A stretch of DNA of 64,000 bases from Notospermus geniculatus (taxonomy: Eukaryota > Nemertea > Pilidiophora > Heteronemertea > Lineidae). The notes beneath the pieces are model-generated. The model was not told where the DNA came from. It saw only the letters and a program-made list of their open reading frames with translations, and did not search any database. Every line of letters starts with the position of its first letter. Position 1 is the stretch's first letter. Positions 1 through 13,477 of the stretch are shown here, piece after piece. Made by a program: the position numbers and the translations under genes. The stretch is taken from NCBI GenBank assembly GCA_002633025.1, contig NMRB01000201.1:115725-179724 (forward strand), read 5' to 3'.

Positions 1-184
1 CCCCCCCCAACAACAAGGCAGACTACAGTCAGCTGCCAATACGCAAAAATCTGTTTTCTGAACGGCCCAGTACAATAGTTCTCCAGTTGTTTCATGGTTG
101 CACCGAGATATAATCAAAAGCAGAGAAGCTGCAAGTATACCTCATCCTACTAAAACCATTAATATCATGCCCCTAGAAAGCAAG

Positions 185-3100
185 CTATGGCCCAGAAAGA
201 TCCTTTTCTCCACTGACGGTATTGGTTTCACTGACAGATCCTGATGCATCTAAGTCCTCATGACAAGCCTCCTTCTTCTCATCAACAGCAGCAATGTCTG
301 ATAACTTATCATTGACTGTTTGTGACCTGGGAAATGAAATACATGCTCCAGCTCGTTTGAATTTTGCCCAAAGACTTGTGCCCTCACTACAGCTGCGTTT
401 CATTCCGTCGGACCCTTCAGCTTGCGGTGCTTGCGGCAATGGCGTCAAGTTGTGAGTTTCTAAAAAGAGAAAATATTGAAGTTTAGGGCATGAAAAAGGA
501 CAGTGATGTAATAAACATCAGTTCGTCTAATTGTATGATAGTGTATGTACGACTGGCACACATATGAGGGTGTAAACAAGGTACAGGGCATTGAAAGAGC
601 ATGAATGATCTGTAATGTATCACTTGTCATCTACGCAGGATAGGTCCTCAAACATTTATTTGAAAACACATGCTGATGAATGTCATTAGTGCCATGAGAA
701 ATGGTTAATTGGCTACCAACAGCATGCGGTTCAATCAATGGAGAAATGGCCAACACATATTGCTAATGATGGCAAGAAAGCAGAGATCAATGTTACAACC
801 CAATTAGCATAGAAAGCAAATAAACCTGCAACTTTTAATGCAATAACACATACGCTGAAAATATGCAGCTGGAAGCAGTTATTTCTTGTGGAGTCATCCA
901 GGTGTATCTATACCTTAACCGTTTTCAAACCTTGGGTGGGCATATGACAGGAAGGAACAATGTTTGTGTGGGTGGTGAGTCGTCAGCATTCGGGGATCAT
1001 GTGGTGGTTAAATAAAGATGATACACCGGATTCACCAGAGATGGAAGGCCCTAGATGCCAGCTTCATGGTTATCTTTTTAGATGCACAGCAACTAAATGT
1101 TAAATGTAGTTCCACTGGTCCCATCACCAGAAAACCATATGAAAGTCTGACCTCACCACTCAAGTTATATCATCACTTCCTGCTTTTTCGTCGCCCACAT
1201 GAAGTAGAAGTTCTTTCCTCAGTTGAAACTAAAATCAAACATATGATTTTCCCAAAGACTAAATGACACTGTACAGTTTCAAGGGGAGAGAGATGGGTGA
1301 GTGAAAGGATGCACTGAATAGCAAAGCTAAAGTTTTTCAGCTCCAAAGTTTCAGGAGGTACTCAACTGTATCCAGTGCAAGTATTCCAGGGACTATTATT
1401 ATCCTTATTATAATTCACTCTGTATCTTAGTCTGACCTGCAATTTAAATTGACGTGATAAAGAAATAGACAACACATATAGAAAAGACAAATGTGGAGAA
1501 TTTATGACAGAGAGCCATAAACAAGGTAAAGCATTGAACCAAATGGTCTGTGACACATCAGATCGTAGTTGTTTCACTTGATTGCATGGGAGTGGTGCCT
1601 GAAGAACCAATAAGGAGAAACAGAAAAAATAGCAACAACAGAGTTGTAAAAGCCACAACCATACGCTGTCCATCAGTACATACATGTACACAGAGCCATG
1701 GGGCTGAGAGAAGTTACGACTGATGTGAACCTGATCAGTGACAGGGCACAACTAACCTGGAGGAACGGGTGCATTCGCTGCCTCCTCACATGCGATTAAT
1801 CCCAAGGCACGAAGGTTCAGGATGGAGTCAGCGATAATTCGAGCAGTCGTCCGCTGGTAGCCACCACTCGTCACCATCATAATGGGTATGTTACGACTAC
1901 GAACTTTTTCGAATACTATCTTATCTCTTTCGATTATACCCTGCAAATGATACATAGAGAATGAGGAGATAGCATCTGAGAGGGTTTTGATCCAGTCCTT
2001 ACATATTAATGCCTATGGTCACATTGCCTTTGGAGAGTTTAGATATCTTGGGCCAGGATTTCCTACTTTAAGCCTCATTGCGCAATCACGATTCCCAACC
2101 CAGAACAGCACTCACTTTCTGTCCAGTTGACTTACCTGAGGGGTAATGCTAAGACAGCCCAGGGGATCCCCAGCCAGTATGTCTGTACCAGCATTATAAA
2201 CCACTAGATCCGGAGTGAATTCATTGAGAGCACCTTCAACATGGCTGCAAATTGAGAAGGACACTGTGGGTGTGCAGTGAAGCAATTAGAGCTCATTCCA
2301 TTTTAATGCTCCCTCCGTAAGCTCATCATATTTCATGACTCTTTGGAATGTGGTGCCAATGCAGAATACACATTTAGCACACCACAGAACAGGGACGGGG
2401 CAGTCCATCTGGTTGAAATGAGCAGATAACTCAGATTACTTACGTTCGAACGACTTCAAGATATTCATCATCTTCACAGTAGAAATTCAACTCAACCTTC
2501 CTTCTTATACCTCCTGCAGAAAGAATAAAAGAGATGGTCAGAAGGAACAGAGGCCATCTTCGCTTTTAGGTCCAATGGCCTACCGGTAATCACTACAGTA
2601 TCTGTTGCACTTGCTAACTGTTCGTAAATAGCATCACTGCACCTGAACTAAGTAAAGAATTCACTTACGTTTGGCAAATCCATCATGTGGGTATATTCCT
2701 CTATTATAGACATCTAATATGTACACGTTTTCATCCTCCATGAAGTCCCTCTCATGGCCGTTGCCTTGGTGAGCGTCCAGGTCTATTATCATGGCCTTCT
2801 TGACGGCAGGATTTCGCTCCATCTGGAACTTGATGGCGAGTGTGATGTCCGCATAGGCACAGAATCCACCGCCTTTGTCTGCACAACAGTGATGGAAGCC
2901 CCCGCCTATGTTAATGGCCCAGCCACGTTCTAGTGCGAGTTTGGCAGCCTGTGAAAGATATGAGATATTCACATCAGCAGAAGGTATGACGTCATCAAAT
3001 AAGCAGAGGGCAAATGTCAATAGAAGAAATGCTATAACTGACAGGCATACATTGTAACTGACGCCGGTATGACATCACCACATTAGCATAAGGAATGGCG

Positions 3101-6100
3101 TCATGTTTCTGTTTCTATGTACTTACTAATATAGTGCCACCAGCCTGATATCGGAATGGCCGCAGGACCTTTCTCTGAACGATAAAGTTAGGGAGCAGGG
3201 CTACAGGGGGGACCTCAGTGATACCAGCCACATTGATACTCCACTGAAATAGGAAAGACGCGATTCTTATTGTTCTATGAATAGAAAACAAGCGGGAAAG
3301 TGTCACTGAAATACTGTTTTGAATCCGATGAAACATAATGAATTGTTGACTTTATCACCATTGACCTTTGGCATTGGATTTGAATACATTGCGTATCATG
3401 GAATAGATCAATGTCCAAAGTGCCTGTTTCTCTTGAACTTCAATGTTAGACAAAGCAAGGAAATACCTATGCACCTTATCACTCACATGTTAGATCAATG
3501 ATGTGTCGTGCAGTACATACAAGTAAATCATGCAAATAAGACATGCGAACTGTGGTATAGTGTAAGAATACATGCAAACACATGCAAAAACTGAGGTTGA
3601 AAAGATTACATGGAACAGGGGTCATGAAAATGAAAATGACATAAAGAATATGATCGAGAAGTGCACAGAGAAAAATTACTGTGGCAAGATGATGCATTAA
3701 GTCTGGCGCAGCTATTCAATAACAGTTGCTAACATTTTAAAGCAATGAGGTTAGCAATCAACCAAATGACTAAATTATAAGAATTATGAAACATAAGTGG
3801 CCTCAGGTTAATGATAAGTCAATATCTACAGATTAAAATGGACGATGTTAGCTCCATAATTAAGTGGGTGTTAGTGATGCAAGAACCATCTTTACTGCTT
3901 TACACTGAAATAGGCCAGGGATACCTCTGCAGGTGACTTCATTGCTTTAGAAAAGTTTTGATTGAAATGTATGGAGAATATCCAAGTGATGGAGCTACTT
4001 TTAATAATAATGATGATGAGCAGTTTTGAACCAAGATCGGATGGTTATACAACGATACAATGATGATTATGTACAAAGCGATTCCAATCAGGATGAGAAA
4101 TGTGCCTGGGTTACATAGGGCTAGTACCAGTATTTTATAATCAGAGATCTGGATAACAAATTGATTTTCAATCCTTACACCTTGTTTCAGTAGAAACTAC
4201 AGAGCAAACAGGAGGCAAGATTACTGTATCAACTGACTTCACTGACCTCACAATATCCTTCAAAACCTTTGAATCTGAGAGCAAATTCATGATTGATAAT
4301 ATCACAGAAATCAATGGAAATCATGACAGGATATATACCCATATGTAGATTTCTCTGCCATGGTAAAAAGCATCACACAACCAAGAAAAATTCACAACAA
4401 ATATGTACCAGGGAATCAACACGAAATCAAACTGTACTCAAAACTCACAACTTACTAATCATTGCCAAAATATTTCAAACTTGGTAATTTTTCTCTGTGC
4501 GTTATTCAGCATGCTCTGAGAGTCAGAATAAGGATCATGGATCTTGCACAAAAAAGTAAAATCCTAGAATCCATAGAATAGATGGCAATGTGGCAAATAA
4601 TGAACAAGTTGACATACAGTAATTTCCAAAGCAGAATGAAAATACCCTAACAAGTATGAAATAAGATCCATGATCCAGAAACTAAATTCTAAGACAATGA
4701 AATATCTGAATACCTCCTGTATACTCTGTATGCCCTCCACAATGTTTGAAAGCTTCAAGGAAAAAGGAATAAAAAAGCTTGTTGAGAAATGAGTAGATTC
4801 TGGTCAGTCAGAAAATTTCCTGGCAATGGCAGAACAGAAAAGGTTTTTCATTCCAGTGGTGCAGCGCAATAAATTCAAATTAACACAAGGGTGATAAGTG
4901 TATAGTCTGACACAACCTTCGCGCGACCCAGTGGAATGCGGAAGTAGGCTTACCACAAACCACAGGCTGACCACAAATCTTATTCAATAAATGACTCTTG
5001 AATAACCGATTGGACAGCGTGACCAAATTATACTCTCCTCTACTTTCACACGCACAATTAGGTGGCCGCAGGCTGTTGTCAGATTTCGTATTTCCGCATT
5101 CCGTTGGGTCGCGCGAAGGTTGTGTCGGACTATACACATGTATACACTGAGCAAAACCTAAGGCTGTGCTGATGACCAAAGTCAATTGTGTGAAAGCTGC
5201 CATGCTGGATAGGTGAATGTTTTTCAATAACCAACTCAGTGACTGATCTGCAAGAGTACTGTTTTCATGCTGTTTCATCAGTGTTCAAATTTTTGTGTTA
5301 TGTTACTAACAGTACATCCACTGGTGACATGGGGGAGGGGGGATTTCAGAATACGGGGTAATCTCTTAATTCCACGAACAAGATGCCAACCATTACCTCC
5401 CCACATGCCCCACCCGCCAAATAAAAACAAATCTCTCCTTTATACCTCCACCAGTCAACAGCTCAGGAGGATCTCACTCAACACTGTGCTTTCTATTTCA
5501 TGCTTTGCTGTATGTACATTTGCCTCAGAATCAGTAAATGCTATCTCAGAATCAGTGAATGGTATCAACAGCATTTTGTTAATCAAAATGGGTGATGACA
5601 GTCAGACATACTGACACCTTGGGGTCTGGGCAATATCAAACCAAGAAAGCCTTGTTAAAATTTAGGTGATTAATCAGCCAAATATAAACATGCAGTAATA
5701 GTTAGGCCGTGCGTAATTAATTCTATGTTTCGGGTCCCGCGCGCGCACCTATTTCTGACTGTTGTCTGCTAATAGAAATGCATTGCGCATCCATTTTCCG
5801 AGATTCTCAAGATTCCCAACACAACTATCGGTAAAAAAAATAGGCCCAATAAGTTTTAAAATACCTCCCGAGAAAGCTAGTTCCTACATCCTTGGTCACA
5901 AAACCAGGAAGCTGACAGATTAAAACAAAGTTCCAACAGGTAGAGCTCTTGTTTCATGGTCAGGATGCCTCAATTTTTCATCTTAAATCCATTCATTCAA
6001 AATCCCCCCAGGAATCAGGATATCAATCTGCATCTGTGTGACATGTACTGTGTTTCGTGTTTCAGCCCGTGTTAAAAATGCAGTTTGTGTTGTGTTTGGA

Positions 6101-6914
6101 GTGCGCGCGCACCAATTTTAGGTGACAGTGGGACACGAAACATAGAATTAATTACGCATGGCCTTAAGCACCTATCAAAATCTAAGAAACTTAGAGACTT
6201 AAGAGTTAGTGAGTCATGGTGTAATGCTCTTACCCTTAAACTGTCTATGTATCGTTTAGTATGAACTACCATCAGGTCACTCTGAGATGCTTCTACTGGC
6301 TTCACGGTCGTGTGGTCAAACAACAGACCAGCCTCTGGAAAGAAACCACAGGAGAGAAGTTAGAAAACCTCTTACTCTGTGTGCTCCCACATCCCATTCC
6401 TGTCTGATTATAAAGTACTTGATGATCAGGAATGATATTCTTGATGTCTGATGTCATTTAGTTTGCACTTGGAGGAATTAAACTCCAAGGGTTGCATCTG
6501 TATCAAGAGACAGAGTTCATTACCTTTCAAGAACTCGTGCACTCGCCCCCATTTCCCAGCATCAAAGGGGTGAAGTTTCTCAAAGCCTAGGAAGCTAATA
6601 TTGTATTCATCTGTGTATATAATAGGCCACTGCCATGGTTCCACATTGACATAGAGTTGTGTCTCATGTGGCCTGAAGTGAACAAAAACGAATTTGGTAG
6701 TGTCAGACAGCTACAGTGACAAGTGATTAGATGAAAACACTATTGTCCACACATTACTTACAGAATCACACTTGTCAACAATCTCATATTTCACAACAGA
6801 TGAGTAAAGAATAAGGTGACTTTCAGAAAATTGGATAACATTAGAAGAATGTCAATGACAAACCTACCTCCTCCCCCCTGCATCAGCTGGAGTAGTAGTT
6901 GCAGCTCTGCTCAT
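185..6914 (-). CDS. HDAC11: Histone deacetylase 11, class IV (9 coding exons)
   Basis: HDAC11 is a class IV zinc hydrolase; the vertebrate enzyme mainly removes long-chain acyl groups from lysine. Exons in gene order: 6868-6914, 6524-6672, 6234-6334, 3127-3243, 2669-2948, 2444-2513, 2136-2244, 1757-1940 and 185-459. All junctions are GT-AG and the phases join into one 443-aa frame. The start ATG is at 6914-6912, upstream of the conserved HPFDAGKWG block. Zinc and catalytic residues are all visible: HH (157-158) in GGGFHHC, D196 and H198 in IDLDAHQGN, D276 in NAGTD, and Y319 in TSGGYQ. All sit 15 residues after the human positions as I recall them. The vertebrate protein is about 347 aa; here the last exon adds a hydrophilic, Ser/Glu-rich tail of roughly 90 residues. 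Intron 3 (3244-6233) carries two MITEs. The gene is divergent from NCKIPSD. Confidence 0.95.
4898..5137. mobile_element. MITE with about 46-bp terminal inverted repeats
   Basis: The segment begins GTGTATAGTCTGACACAACC. Its end is the reverse complement of a near-identical sequence, with arms of about 46 bp and only a few mismatches. The 240-bp element has no coding capacity and lies in HDAC11 intron 3. A target-site duplication is not obvious. It lies just outside the duplicated segment, so no empty site is available for comparison. Confidence 0.7.
5705..6163. mobile_element. PIF/Harbinger-like MITE, present in copy 1 only
   Basis: This 459-bp insertion has terminal inverted repeats of about 34 bp starting GGCCRTGCGTAATTAATTCT. 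It is flanked by TTA at 5702-5704 and 6164-6166. The second copy of the locus has the uninterrupted site at about 16670-16680, so it acts as the empty allele. A 3-bp TTA/TAA duplication with GGCC-starting termini is typical of PIF/Harbinger elements. There is no transposase, so it is non-autonomous. It sits in HDAC11 intron 3. Confidence 0.8.
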
Positions 6915-7854
6915 TGTCTTAAATGCTGGACAAAGCGATACAGCCAGTAGTCCGATCACACTTCGACTCAGTCGATGCAGTGTTGCCTTCAGCTTGACAG
7001 ATAGGGTCGACTGAGTTCAGCAAAAACTGAAAGTGAAAGAAGAAGAATGAAAGTGAAAGTAACAAACTTGAGTTTGACAAAATGACACAAAAAAAGCCTA
7101 GGTAGTGAGTCATGTCAACTCTCAGTTTGAATGAATATGTAATTACACCAAGCTATTCTGTTGTGTGTAAAATATGACTGGCTGACAGTCATGACATCAT
7201 AGTGTTTTCATCATGCACACTGCAGTGGCTAGTGCATGCATCCCATGCATGCACTGCAGGCTGCAGACCAGACATCTAGGCCTAAACAAAACAGGGGAAA
7301 AAATCATTATTACATGGATGGATTTCTAGACTCTTCGTGCTGCATTAGACCCTTGCTTTTCTAGGTTCATTTCAGTTGATCACTCCGTCACATTTTAGTC
7401 TCTCATCCTGAAAATTTCGGGAAATTCAAGAAATTATTTTTGTTGACAATCTACTGGCAAAATATGAATTCTTCGTCGTGTGCTTGCACGGCCAGGCTCG
7501 CGCATGCGTATTACTGGTGTTGGGCAGTTCCGCCGTGCTGACTGATGACGTCACCAAGAAAAGGGCGGAGGCGAATTTAATTTAAAAGTAATTAAATGAA
7601 CAATTGAAAACACTATACCCGGCAATTTTCAGGTCATTCATTGAAATAATTATCCTCAACATTAATTTTCCGTCTCAGTATTTTGGTCCACGCAAATTTT
7701 CTTTTTTTCTACCAATCATAATTAGGATTTTCTGCGCATTTACAACATGTCTGCGCCCATGGTCTAAGAAAGTTTTTCAGTTTTGCAAAAATTCCTCAAG
7801 AAATACCTATTTTCGCCACAAACTGTGATGATTTGACACCGCAACAAAGACACA
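6915..7854. promoter_or_regulatory. Shared promoter region between HDAC11 and NCKIPSD
   Basis: The start codons of the two divergent genes are only 940 bp apart. The interval contains a full CRE, TGACGTCA, at 7546-7553 and an NRF1-like core, GCGCATGCG, at 7500-7508. Both are closer to NCKIPSD. No TATA box stands out. The interval is conserved in copy 2, with the CRE at 18044-18051. Bidirectional promoter activity is inferred from layout. Confidence 0.55.
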
Positions 7855-10800
7855 ATGTACAAAGCGAAGTTCGATTTTACATCTAAAGAGCCGAAAGCTT
7901 TGAGTTTTCGTGCTGGTGACCAGTTTACAGTGATGGAACTTATTGACAAGCACTGGTGCATGGCTCAAAATGGCTATGGACAAGTTGGCTATGTTCCAAA
8001 CGACTACATAGAGAAGGATGAGGTACTTTAGCATGTTTAAGGACCAATTAGCGCAGGGTTGTTTGATCCCCACCAATTGCCTAGGCCTAGGTAGGGGCCT
8101 ATCTATTCGTAGCAAGGGTACCACATGATAGCCTAAATAAAGACCTACCTAGGCCCGGGGGGGTGTTGCACATCAGTGTACTCCACTTTTTTCATAAGCC
8201 CCTTTCAGCTGGTAACAGCAATTTTGAATCCCCACCCCTTTTGGCTGGGTACTTTTCTGTCCCCACCCCCTAAAAGATGGGTACTCTGCAATCCCCACCC
8301 CTAATGGCTGGGTCATTTGAGACACGTTTTAAAGGGCTTTTTTGCAGGACACATGGACCACACTAGGCAGGGGAGGGCTTAAGGCGGGGGAAATTGTCCC
8401 TTGATGTATTCCCGTGGGCTTTCTGCGGGGTTATGGGTGAAATAGGGGGGCTTATTTGACCCAGCGCGGGTCCCGCCGATGNTGTTGAGATGGTCCGCAA
8501 GAATACAAATCTAAGTCATGACAAATGCCAGGCAACAGTGTACATGGTTTTGGCTCACATCAAGCAGAATGTCCCTAGTGTTGAGTATGTGATGGATGAG
8601 ATACTCAAGAAGACCACTGATAGCAAGGTAAGGCTCTGTAACACGAAGCTGTCATCACTACATGTTGGCAATCTCCCAGGTGGGCCTATCATTTACCCAT
8701 TTTGCAATAAATTTATTGTACCCTTTTCAGAAGCATTCAGATAACATCGAAGGTAGTCATGACGCCCAGCGGCTTGAAGTCATCCTGACGCAGATGGCTG
8801 ATTGTAAAGATGACTCGCAGCAAAGGAGCTGGGCCCTGCATGAAGATGAGGCCATTATCAAGGACTGTTTGGAAGAGTTGATCTCCATTTTGGTGAGTGC
8901 AATGAATGGTGAATAGACATAGTAAATTGTGGCGGTCCCATTTTAAGGTAAAGGCAGCTTCCCAGACTGTCAAAACATTGGGTTAATGGGTTTTCCAATT
9001 TTAATTCACCAAATATTGCACTCTGGTACCGTAGGTAGGGCGTATACAGATTATAACACTTGGAACTATGCATTGCAGAATAATGCCAACCAGTCCATCT
9101 GCCGCTCTGTGATCAGCAGGGAGAATTATGAAGCGTTGGACACATTGGTACTCTATTATCAGATGGTAAGTTTGTCAAGGAACCCACACACTTTGCCCTG
9201 TAATGAGTATTGGTTGGCATCTGACCTCCCATTCTACTTTCCTCCATGTTTTATCACTTGACCTAGAATCTTCACATTAGGTATGGGTGCCTTCTGGTGA
9301 AAACTTACCCGTACATTTTGACAGAATACCAGTTAGCATGGTCTATTCAGTATGTTAGCCACTGATCTACTTTGTGTTTGGCACTGACACCTTGTGGTCC
9401 TTGATGATAGCATAAGATTGTGATTGGGGCATTCTTTTTAGGAAACTCGCTGCTCCATCCGGTTGCTGCTGTTGCAAAGTTTTGGTGCGTTGTGCAGTCT
9501 TGAGTCTCGCGTGATATCTGAGTTGCTGACATCAGTGTTGCCTTTGGAGCTTGCCAGAGATTTGCAAGCAGATTTGTCAAGTAAGTTACTGTTTTAATGG
9601 GAATGTATGAACTCTGCACACATTGCTGGTTTATATCAAGAGTGTGTTGATCGTAACAAGCTCGTAACATGTTCTTTGCAGTTCTTGATTCATTGTTTTT
9701 GTGGTGAATGATGATCCTTCGTGATTCAGTGATTCATTTGCTTTTTCAGATACTCAAAAGTTCTGCTTTTCAAGCTTGGTGCTAACTATGATATTCTCGA
9801 CAGGGGAACCAATCCCTGTCCATCATTATGGTGAGTACATTGGCAGTGTGATTTTCGATTTTTGTCATCATTGCTCGGTTCATTGATAGTGCATTGATGA
9901 CGCATACATGTACTTGGATGAAATGTTTCGAACACATCTTGTGGTGCACTTGCCTTGTGTGGATACAGTACATAGACTAATGAGTGCCGTAAACTTGGTC
10001 AACTTAACTTAACAAATGTAGTTTTTTTTCGCTTGCAGAACAGCTGAATGCAACTTTCATTGAGTTTGTCCTTGACAAGATAGAGAATCCACACGACGTT
10101 GAAATGGAAGATGAAATTGCTGATACGTTGACTGCACTGATCATGTCTTTTAACTTGCACATCAAAGATTCAAGTGACAATGTTATACTGAAGGTCCTGG
10201 CTGAGAAAGGAACAGCTAAAGTGTTCACAGAGAAAGTTATGATGCTCATGAATAGAGGAGGTAAGTTGTCCTAGCACAAAATAAACCCACAAGGAACTGA
10301 AGCAACTCTGTATAGACACTGTACCTGAATGACCACAGTAGAACCTATCTACTGCGGACATCCTTTGGATGCTGTTCTTTATTGAAAGGTGTCCAGATTA
10401 CAGTGGTAAGGATGAAAACAAGAGCCCCAATCTAGGACTGAACATTGGTTCCATATTACGGAGCGAAGCATCTTTGTGGCAGGAGAAGAAGCCATTATTT
10501 GTTTTCTCGATGGTTTCAGATGACCCTGTCAGGATGTTCGAGCATGAACCCCACCCAGATAACTCTGTCCTAAAGTTTCTGTGTGATCTCTACTCCCTTG
10601 AGTCGACTTCTGATCTCCTCTACACGAATGATGCAAAGGTGCTGATCGACGTTGTGATAAGATATCTATGTGATTTGAATCCAGGAAACAAGGTATGTAT
10701 TTGGTATCTTACAACTTTTGATTGTTGCTACCGTTCAGGGGTGGTGAGCTGAGCAAACTGTGAAACTCAATGCAGTGACAGCAATCAAGGAGCATGGTTT

Positions 10801-11038
10801 TCATTGAGGTGTTCACCTCCCCGTTCTCTTATTCCAGACCCGCACCCATATTCTGAACCTTATGCATTTGATCATGAAGAATTCTTCCTACTGCGAACAC
10901 GAGCATCGGAAGACTGAGCTACAGAACTTGTTGAAGGACATCTCAAAAGAGGAAGACCCAGAATCAGAAAATGATCGTCGGCTGGTCCGTCTGATCTGGT
11001 TAGATTTGCCTCAGTATTTTGGTTTTCCCATGATGTAG
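7855..11038 (+). pseudogene. NCKIPSD: NCKIPSD/SPIN90, copy 1, interrupted by an assembly gap
   Basis: This is the same gene as at 18353-22494. Exon 1 is 7855-8022 (SH3 domain). The single N at 8482 then replaces exon 2 and most of exon 3. The rest is intact: 8483-8627 (end of exon 3), 8731-8892, 9079-9165, 9442-9580, 9750-9830, 10039-10260, 10520-10692 and 10838-11038, with a TAG stop. All remaining junctions and phases match copy 2. The break is an assembly join, not a biological mutation. 'Pseudogene' is used here only to mark an incomplete copy. Confidence 0.85.
8150..8481. repeat. Copy-1-specific repeat-like sequence before the N join
   Basis: This stretch is absent from copy 2. It contains about three spaced copies of a CCCCACCCC...GGCTGGGTA unit (near 8230, 8262 and 8293), followed by G-rich sequence running into the N at 8482. 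No coding signal is visible. It looks like a fragment of a dispersed repeat on which the assembly was joined. Confidence 0.4.
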
Positions 11039-12333
11039 CAACCTGTACTCATTGACGAGTGTGAGGGAAATAGTGAAGAATTAGAGGATTTTAAAGTTAA
11101 AGTTTACAGTTTTACCGTTATCAGAAGTCAAACTGAATTACACAACTGTAATGCCGGTACTATGCATTCAGCCTCTGTTTTACGACTAAACTGTTATCAT
11201 GGCCTAGTCAATGTCAGAAACCTCAGAGGCTTAATCGAAATTTCTTGCAAGATTTCGTCAATGTTAGTGGTGTTCTCAATTTAGAACAATAGCAAGATGG
11301 AAGATTGTCAAGTACCATATTTGCCTTTCCCAAGACCAGAAAAAGTTGTAAATAACTGCACCACATTCAGAATTAGTGCCATAAGTGTTCTGTGCTGAGC
11401 CTTCAAGAGCCACACTTGTACATTCAGATTCTGCGATAGAGATTAGCAGCCTTGCAGCTTTAGAATTTGGGCCTTATTCACAGGACTTTTGTATCCATAA
11501 ACAGAGTTGCCGTTGGACTTACAGATGTGTAAGTCGACTGGTTCCCAATCGGTTTACTGCACTTGCCATATGGATGGAAGGCAAAACCACTCAACTTGTG
11601 ATTCTATTAGTCTGAATTCGAAGACACAGCGAATGGCATTAGAAAGCAATAATGACTTGATGTTGTTGAATTAAACTTTTGTGAAATTGCTTCCGTTAAA
11701 TTATTCCTAGTACCAGGGTATTGGAGACTGTCCGTTTTCTTGGATAGATGTAAAATGCACAATGAAAACTAATGTATCCAAAATTCCAAAATTTTGAAGT
11801 CTACATGTACTTCTCTATGATTCCACATTAATTGCCATTTTGCAAATCTTTGGAGCATTCTATCTAAATGTTCATTTCTTTTTAGTACTTTGCCTTCAGT
11901 CTTGCCACCTCTCTGTGCTTAACTGCCAATTATTTCTGCATTATAATATACATGTATGGTACTGGTGGTATGAGTTTCTCTCCTGAAGTGATAATAACCC
12001 TGTCCTGTGCCTTAAATTACCCCAGAAACCATATGTGATTCTTTTCTGCTCAGTTTCATTATTCATAGTGTATACGTGGTACATGTACCCTTTTACCATT
12101 ATCGGACAGTCTCACTTTCAAAGAAACATCTTCTTGTAACATTACTACATAAAATTGAGACAGTCTGAACCTCAGTCCCAGTATGACTTGTGACTTTTGT
12201 GTATCGTAAAGACAGAATGACTGCTGCCTTGTGTCCCCAAATCCTCTTCAGAAGGAATAATATGCATGAATGTTGTTGCTCTGCATGGTGTTCTACTGTT
12301 GAAATTCCTAGATCGAAGTAATCATCAGTTAAA

Positions 12334-12524
12334 ACGGAATGAAATGTTCATAGAGCATGAGAAGAATTCTGAATTTAGGTACCTCAAGTGTACAATACGA
12401 GGGGAAAGAGTACGGAATGAAATGTTCTTAGAGGAATAGAAGAATTCTGAATTTAGGTACCTCAAGTGTACAATATGAGGGGAAAGAGTACGGAATGAAA
12501 TGTTCTTAGAGCACTAGAAGAATT
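12334..12524. repeat. 78-bp tandem repeat, about 2.4 units
   Basis: Units begin ACGGAATGAAATGTTC at 12334, 12412 and 12490, giving an exact 78-bp period. It lies 3' of NCKIPSD, probably in or after the 3' UTR. The same array occurs in copy 2 from 23782. Confidence 0.85.
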
Positions 12525-13477
12525 CTGAAGCCTTAGTACACTTTTCTCAGTGCTCTGTCAAATAATCTGTAGTGAGCTACTGCGTAGCAATGATTTTTAC
12601 TGGTTCTCGCATGCAAAGAGCACTGACGATACCTCTTAATCAAAAGCTTCTAATCAGAAATACATGTACGAGTATTTATGTTAATGAATGTCCTTGTATT
12701 GTCCAAGTTTAATGTATTGTTAATGTTTATTTATTTCTTAGTAATAAGAATTGCTCAAAGTAAACCAGACCCGAGTTTCATTTCTTGTTTAACAAATACT
12801 CAGTTTTATTCGTTCCCGCATGATAAGGCCATACTGGTATATCTTCAGAACTATCTCACAGTTTACCCCACGCCAATAAAAAGCAAACATTTTCTGTATC
12901 TTTTAAAACTAGCTTTATTTGAGTTTAATAATGTACAATACAGTAGAACCTCTTTATCAAGGACTGACAGATGATGACTTAGAGGCGTCCTGGTGACGGA
13001 CGCCAAAATGAATAGGAAGACCAATTAGAGAAAGGGCTTCAATGTCCAAGAGTGAGAGGTGTCTGTCCACTCAGGGAGGTTCCACTGCACTTGCTGATCT
13101 TAAAATGTGCTGGCTACATAAAGAAGTAGTCTTATATGTTGACACTGAGACAAGTGTTGTGAATGCGAGCCAAAATGCTGTGCAACAGTGTACTACCGGT
13201 AACGACATAGAAAAAGAAGAGGATTTTCAACAATGAAGAAAAGATGGCACTATATTGCAAGACCACTGCTAAGTAGAAGCACATCACATGCATTGAATTA
13301 CTGGTGATAGTGAATCCATGAACAGATTTCTTCAAGTATTTCTGCAATACATTGAAGAAAAGATGGTGCTTTTGTGACAGTCATCAACAAATGGAATCAG
13401 CTGTCTCAGACAGAATCTGTCATATCAGGCATCCTTCAGTAAACAGTATATCATTGTCATAAATGATCATTCAGTTG

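Noticed and set aside
7208-7262. TGCATGCATCCCATGCATGCA palindromes near the HDAC11 start
   Set aside because: Short alternating CA/TG words are common in this genome and give no clear regulatory reading.
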